DNA from: Paenibacillus sp. GSMTC-2017
Lineage (GTDB): Bacteria; Bacillota; Bacilli; Paenibacillales; Paenibacillaceae
Length of the DNA stretch: 64,000 nt
Direction of reading: 5' to 3'
NCBI RefSeq assembly: GCF_016019935.1
Contig: NZ_JAECMT010000009.1
Span: forward strand, 21,992 to 85,991
Shown here: positions 61,149 through 64,000 of the stretch, piece after piece
Layout: every line of letters starts with the position of its first letter
Position numbering within the stretch: the stretch's first letter is position 1
Notes under the pieces: generated by a model
Seen by the model: only the letters and a program-made list of their open reading frames with translations
The model's database searches: none
What the model was told of the DNA's origin: nothing
Translations under genes and position numbers: made by a program

Positions 61149-62402
61149 GTGACTTTATCTATGAAAAAAATATTTGTTTTACTCATTGCCTTTGCCTTAT
61201 TGCTAGCAAGCGTACAAATCATGTCGGTTAAAGGCGTTGATGCAGTTAGTCCGGAACCCAAATATCCTGCAAACGGTAGTTACTACATACCATTTAAAGT
61301 GTTAAAGAATGGGACAGACGAAACTTCCATCATGAACGATTATGTTCAGAATACAGCTCTTGTAAATGTATCTGGAAGTAATAAAACGGTATCTTTTGTG
61401 GTTAAGCAAAGCGCAGAAATTACTGGTCTAACCCTTAATGAGAGCAGTGGAACAATTACTAACAACGATAAAGGTACGAATACTCGAGTAGTATCTTTCG
61501 ACGTCTCGGATTTAACATCCAAAGTGCAAGGATGGGTAAAAATTTATTGGGATTTGAAAGTATTTATTTATGACCAGGAATATAAAGTTCAGTTCAAGTT
61601 CGATGAAACTTCCGCCACATTTGCCGGAACTAATCCCACAGTACCTAATGACGGAAAAGGTAATGTCGGAGCTCCTCCAGGGTTAAAAAAACCCGAAGTA
61701 CCTAAGACTGAAACGAAGCCCGAACCCACACCTGTAGCAACACCTGTAGCAACACCTGTAGCAACACCTGAAACACAGCCTAAAGAAGAGGTAACTGAAC
61801 CTACCGAAAGTAACGGCGATGACGGAGAAAACAAACCTCAAGAAAATGATTCTGTAAAGTTTTCAGATACGAATACACATTGGGCAAAAAGCAATATTGA
61901 AGAAGCAGTGAAGATCGGTATTGTAACCGGCTACTCCGATGGCACTTTCCTTCCCAATAGCCCAGTTAACCGTGGTCAGTTTGCTGTCATGATCAGCCGA
62001 GCATTACAGCTTAAAGATGAGAAAACATCTGTTTTTACAGACTCCAAAACAACACCTGATTGGGCTAAAACCTACATCACACGTGCTGTTTCAGCAGGAC
62101 TAATGGGAGGATTTGAAGATAATTCTTTCCGTTCTGAGGATCTACTTACACGAGCACAATTAGCTGTTATTATTGCTAGAGCTGCTGAATTGCAGCTTGA
62201 AGATCGTACACAATTGGCTTTTAAAGATGCAACTGACATTCCTACATGGGCTCAGAAAGAAGTTTCCGCTGCTGTAAAAGCTCATTTAATTACAGGAAAA
62301 AACGATCGTTTTGACCCCAACAAAACTGCAACACGTGCAGAAGCTCTCACACTCATTATTCGTTTGCTCGACTTCGTTAACTCCAAAAGTGAAACTAAAT
62401 AA
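61149..62402 (+). CDS. Single-NEAT S-layer-anchored heme protein
   Basis: A 417-residue protein starting at GTG 61149 behind AAAAGGAGC. Signal peptide (1-30), one NEAT domain (about 36-158) with SIMNDY and YDQEY, a Pro-rich linker with a PVAT repeat (about 190-210), and three SLH domains (about 235-410). It is a paralogue of the last 380 residues of the preceding giant protein, with a very similar NEAT domain. It probably takes heme on the S-layer and passes it inward. Confidence 0.9.
   Translation: MTLSMKKIFVLLIAFALLLASVQIMSVKGVDAVSPEPKYPANGSYYIPFKVLKNGTDETSIMNDYVQNTALVNVSGSNKTVSFVVKQSAEITGLTLNESSGTITNNDKGTNTRVVSFDVSDLTSKVQGWVKIYWDLKVFIYDQEYKVQFKFDETSATFAGTNPTVPNDGKGNVGAPPGLKKPEVPKTETKPEPTPVATPVATPVATPETQPKEEVTEPTESNGDDGENKPQENDSVKFSDTNTHWAKSNIEEAVKIGIVTGYSDGTFLPNSPVNRGQFAVMISRALQLKDEKTSVFTDSKTTPDWAKTYITRAVSAGLMGGFEDNSFRSEDLLTRAQLAVIIARAAELQLEDRTQLAFKDATDIPTWAQKEVSAAVKAHLITGKNDRFDPNKTATRAEALTLIIRLLDFVNSKSETK
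61728..61763 (+). repeat. 12-bp tandem repeat inside the NEAT-SLH linker
   Basis: Three perfect copies of ACACCTGTAGCA, followed by a partial fourth, encode (TPVA)n in the linker. In-frame units of 12 bases could vary in number without breaking the frame. Confidence 0.85.
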
Positions 62403-62411
62403 TATGTAAAG

Positions 62412-62450
62412 AAGCCTGAGCGCAAAGGATAGTTGCACTCAGGCTTTTCT
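62412..62450 (+). terminator. Terminator after the single-NEAT SLH gene
   Basis: AAGCCTGAG / CTCAGGCTT with inner GCAA/TTGC pairing and TTCT after it. Confidence 0.85.
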
Positions 62451-63058
62451 AATTAACTAATTAAATCTACACCGATAAAAGTCATATTAACTTGGAGTAT
62501 ATTCCCGATTTCCGCTTTTAAAAAGAAAAAATATCTGAATATCGCAGAAGGTAGATGTGTTTTTGTAATGAGAAACTAACGAATTTCACTACTCACAATG
62601 CATTAGAACACAATACGAAAACGTTTGTTTGGTCATCATTCCAAAGTTTTTTGCTCGTACTATCCTATTTTAAGGACACTAGATCTCTTATTTGCTCTAT
62701 ATCGCCTTTTTATGCAATTTTGTAGGACACAGGATCGTTTATTTTAGAAAATCTCATCTTTTATAGGCCTCATTGAGCGAAATAGCGGAATTGCTGTCCT
62801 CGAACATGTCTTTTTGATTGATTTATGCACACATAACGGATCATGTGTCCTCGTGAAAGATATCATTAGAATAAGCGCATTTTTACGTTTAAACACTAAA
62901 TAAATTTGGATATTCATAATAATAAGAGCGTTTTTACTTGTAAAAGAAGAAAATTTCGACCTCCTGTAGAAAATAGAGGTATAAATACACTAAAAATGAG
63001 AAGTTTAAATGAATGCTTTAAATGAAGAATTTAAATATATAGACTTTGTATGAGAAAT
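62451..63058. other. Gene-free spacer with degenerate 50-53-bp repeats
   Basis: AGGACAC occurs at 62673 and 62724 (51 bases apart), (G/C)TGTCCT at 62794 and 62845 (51 bases apart), and GCG-(N)-TTTTTAC words at 62875 and 62928 (53 bases apart). CTAACGAA occurs at 62576. No frame with a ribosome binding site is seen on either strand. Confidence 0.6.
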
Positions 63059-63184
63059 TACTCTCCCAGTAGGGAGAAGAACGTTGCCATAGGAATGTGC
63101 ATTGGCATAGCCAACATGCACATTTCTGTACGCACAAAAAAACTACCGCAGTTAGATGCGGTAGTTTATTCGTGCTTGGCAACG
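63059..63184 (-). repeat. 126-bp direct repeat, distal copy (rRNA operon terminator module)
   Basis: This copy is identical to 63297-63422 except for one base (63098). On the minus strand it holds the last bases of 5S-like sequence (CGTTGCCAAGC), the hairpin CTACCGCA-TCTAAC-TGCGGTAG with seven T after it (63143-63164), and a second, imperfect stem around GGC-TAT-GCC. Confidence 0.9.
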
Positions 63185-63296
63185 GCCATTCCGCACCGGA
63201 TGAATTAGCATCTCGAGCTACATCACGGTCGGCATCTAAACCTTCCGCTAAAAACCGAGTCAGCTACGCCGAGTTACTTCGATTAAAAGGGTTAGA

Positions 63297-63422
63297 TACT
63301 CTCCCAGTAGGGAGAAGAACGTTGCCATAGGAATGCGCATTGGCATAGCCAACATGCACATTTCTGTACGCACAAAAAAACTACCGCAGTTAGATGCGGT
63401 AGTTTATTCGTGCTTGGCAACG
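63297..63422 (-). repeat. 126-bp direct repeat, proximal copy directly after 5S rRNA
   Basis: This is the first copy met by transcription leaving the 5S gene; its start overlaps the 5S 3' end. It contains the intrinsic terminator CTACCGCA / TGCGGTAG followed by seven T (63381-63402). The 112 bases between the two copies have no recognisable gene. Confidence 0.9.
63381..63402 (-). terminator. Intrinsic terminator of the rRNA operon
   Basis: An 8-bp perfect stem with a 6-base loop, followed on the minus strand by TTTTTTTGTG. A second identical terminator lies at 63143-63164. Confidence 0.9.
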
Positions 63423-63529
63423 TCCTACTCTCCCAGGACCCTGCGGTCCAAGTACCATCGGCGCTGAAGGGCTTAACGGTCGTGTTCGATATGGGAACGC
63501 GTGGTTCCCCTTCGCCATCGCCACCAAAC
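63412..63529 (-). rRNA. rrf: 5S ribosomal RNA
   Basis: About 117 bases. The 5' part reads TTTGGTGGCGATGGCG and the 3' part GGACGTTGCCAAGC, with the internal CCATATCGAACACG-like loop (CCCATATCGAACACGACC) typical of 5S. It lies downstream of the 23S gene on the same strand. Ends are accurate to a few bases. Confidence 0.93.
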
Positions 63530-63653
63530 GTGACATTTGCTCGTGGCAAACATCTGCTTCAAAGCGTTTTGCGCCCTGAAAACTGGATACGAAAGATTTG
63601 CTTGAATGTCTTTAGCTGTTTGCTTACAAGTTGTATGACCTATATAAGCGTAT

Positions 63654-64000
<347 letters not shown>

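Noticed and set aside
61728..61763. Three identical units as a CRISPR-like array
   Set aside because: The units are contiguous 12-mers inside a coding frame with no spacers. No CRISPR array or cas gene was seen anywhere in the window.
63185..63296. The 112 bases between the terminator copies as a tRNA gene
   Set aside because: No acceptor or T-arm pairing and no GTTCGAATC-type loop was found; no tRNA gene was recognised elsewhere in the window either.
63097..63549. Overlapping frames on both strands around the 5S gene and 126-bp repeats
   Set aside because: They run through 5S rRNA and its terminators; such frames are typical spurious calls next to rRNA operons.

Overview
The window comes from a low-to-moderate GC, Gram-positive, endospore-forming Bacillales bacterium, most likely a Paenibacillus or Cohnella relative. 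The evidence is the sigH and ctsR-mcsA-mcsB-clpC order, TTG starts on rpoB and rpoC, a zinc-type S14, a T-box on cysES, CtsR and Fur operators, and surface proteins anchored by SLH domains rather than sortase motifs. Nearly all housekeeping genes lie on the minus strand and read from high to low coordinates, the usual co-directional layout near a Bacillales origin.

Read in the direction of transcription (right to left), the window starts with the 3' end of an rRNA operon (23S end, 5S, two tandem copies of a 126-bp terminator module; 63.06-64.0 kb). A roughly 600-bp spacer rich in short repeats follows. Next is an accessory heme-acquisition region (46.7-62.4 kb). It holds three plus-strand surface or secreted genes: a small NEAT-like secreted protein, a giant NEAT-SLH protein and a shorter NEAT-SLH paralogue. 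Divergent to them is a minus-strand set: binding protein, FecCD permease, an ATPase fused to an IsdG-type heme oxygenase, a membrane-anchored NEAT protein, an IsdE-like lipoprotein, a second FecCD permease, and a two-component system that closely matches the staphylococcal heme sensor HssRS. Three Fur-box-like sites and a pair of inverted HssR-box-like sites lie in the control regions. An aldehyde dehydrogenase gene follows.

The conserved backbone then runs ctsR-mcsA-mcsB-clpC; a 1-kb interruption with a small membrane protein; radA-disA-pssA; a plus-strand Cys-containing hypothetical gene; yacL-ispD-ispF-gltX; T-box-cysE-cysS-mrnC-rlmB-rae1-sigH; rpmG-secE-nusG-rplK-rplA-rplJ-rplL-rsmC-like-rpoB-rpoC; rpsL-rpsG-fusA-tuf; a three-gene ABC transporter; and the S10-spc cluster from rpsJ to rpsN, which leaves the window at its left edge.

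The genes most worth a second look are in the heme locus. Surface NEAT proteins (S-layer anchored), a membrane NEAT relay, two lipoprotein/permease pairs that apparently share one ATPase, and a heme oxygenase produced from the same reading frame as that ATPase would form one capture-import-degradation pathway. Iron (Fur) control and possibly heme (HssRS) control meet in the divergent intergenic region at 56.6-57.0 kb. Elsewhere the notable items are cis-acting RNA structures in the ribosomal and RNA polymerase operons, the apparent absence of the usual L7Ae-family gene between rpoC and rpsL, a substitution in a normally conserved S12 loop, and families of intergenic short words paired at about 50-bp spacing.
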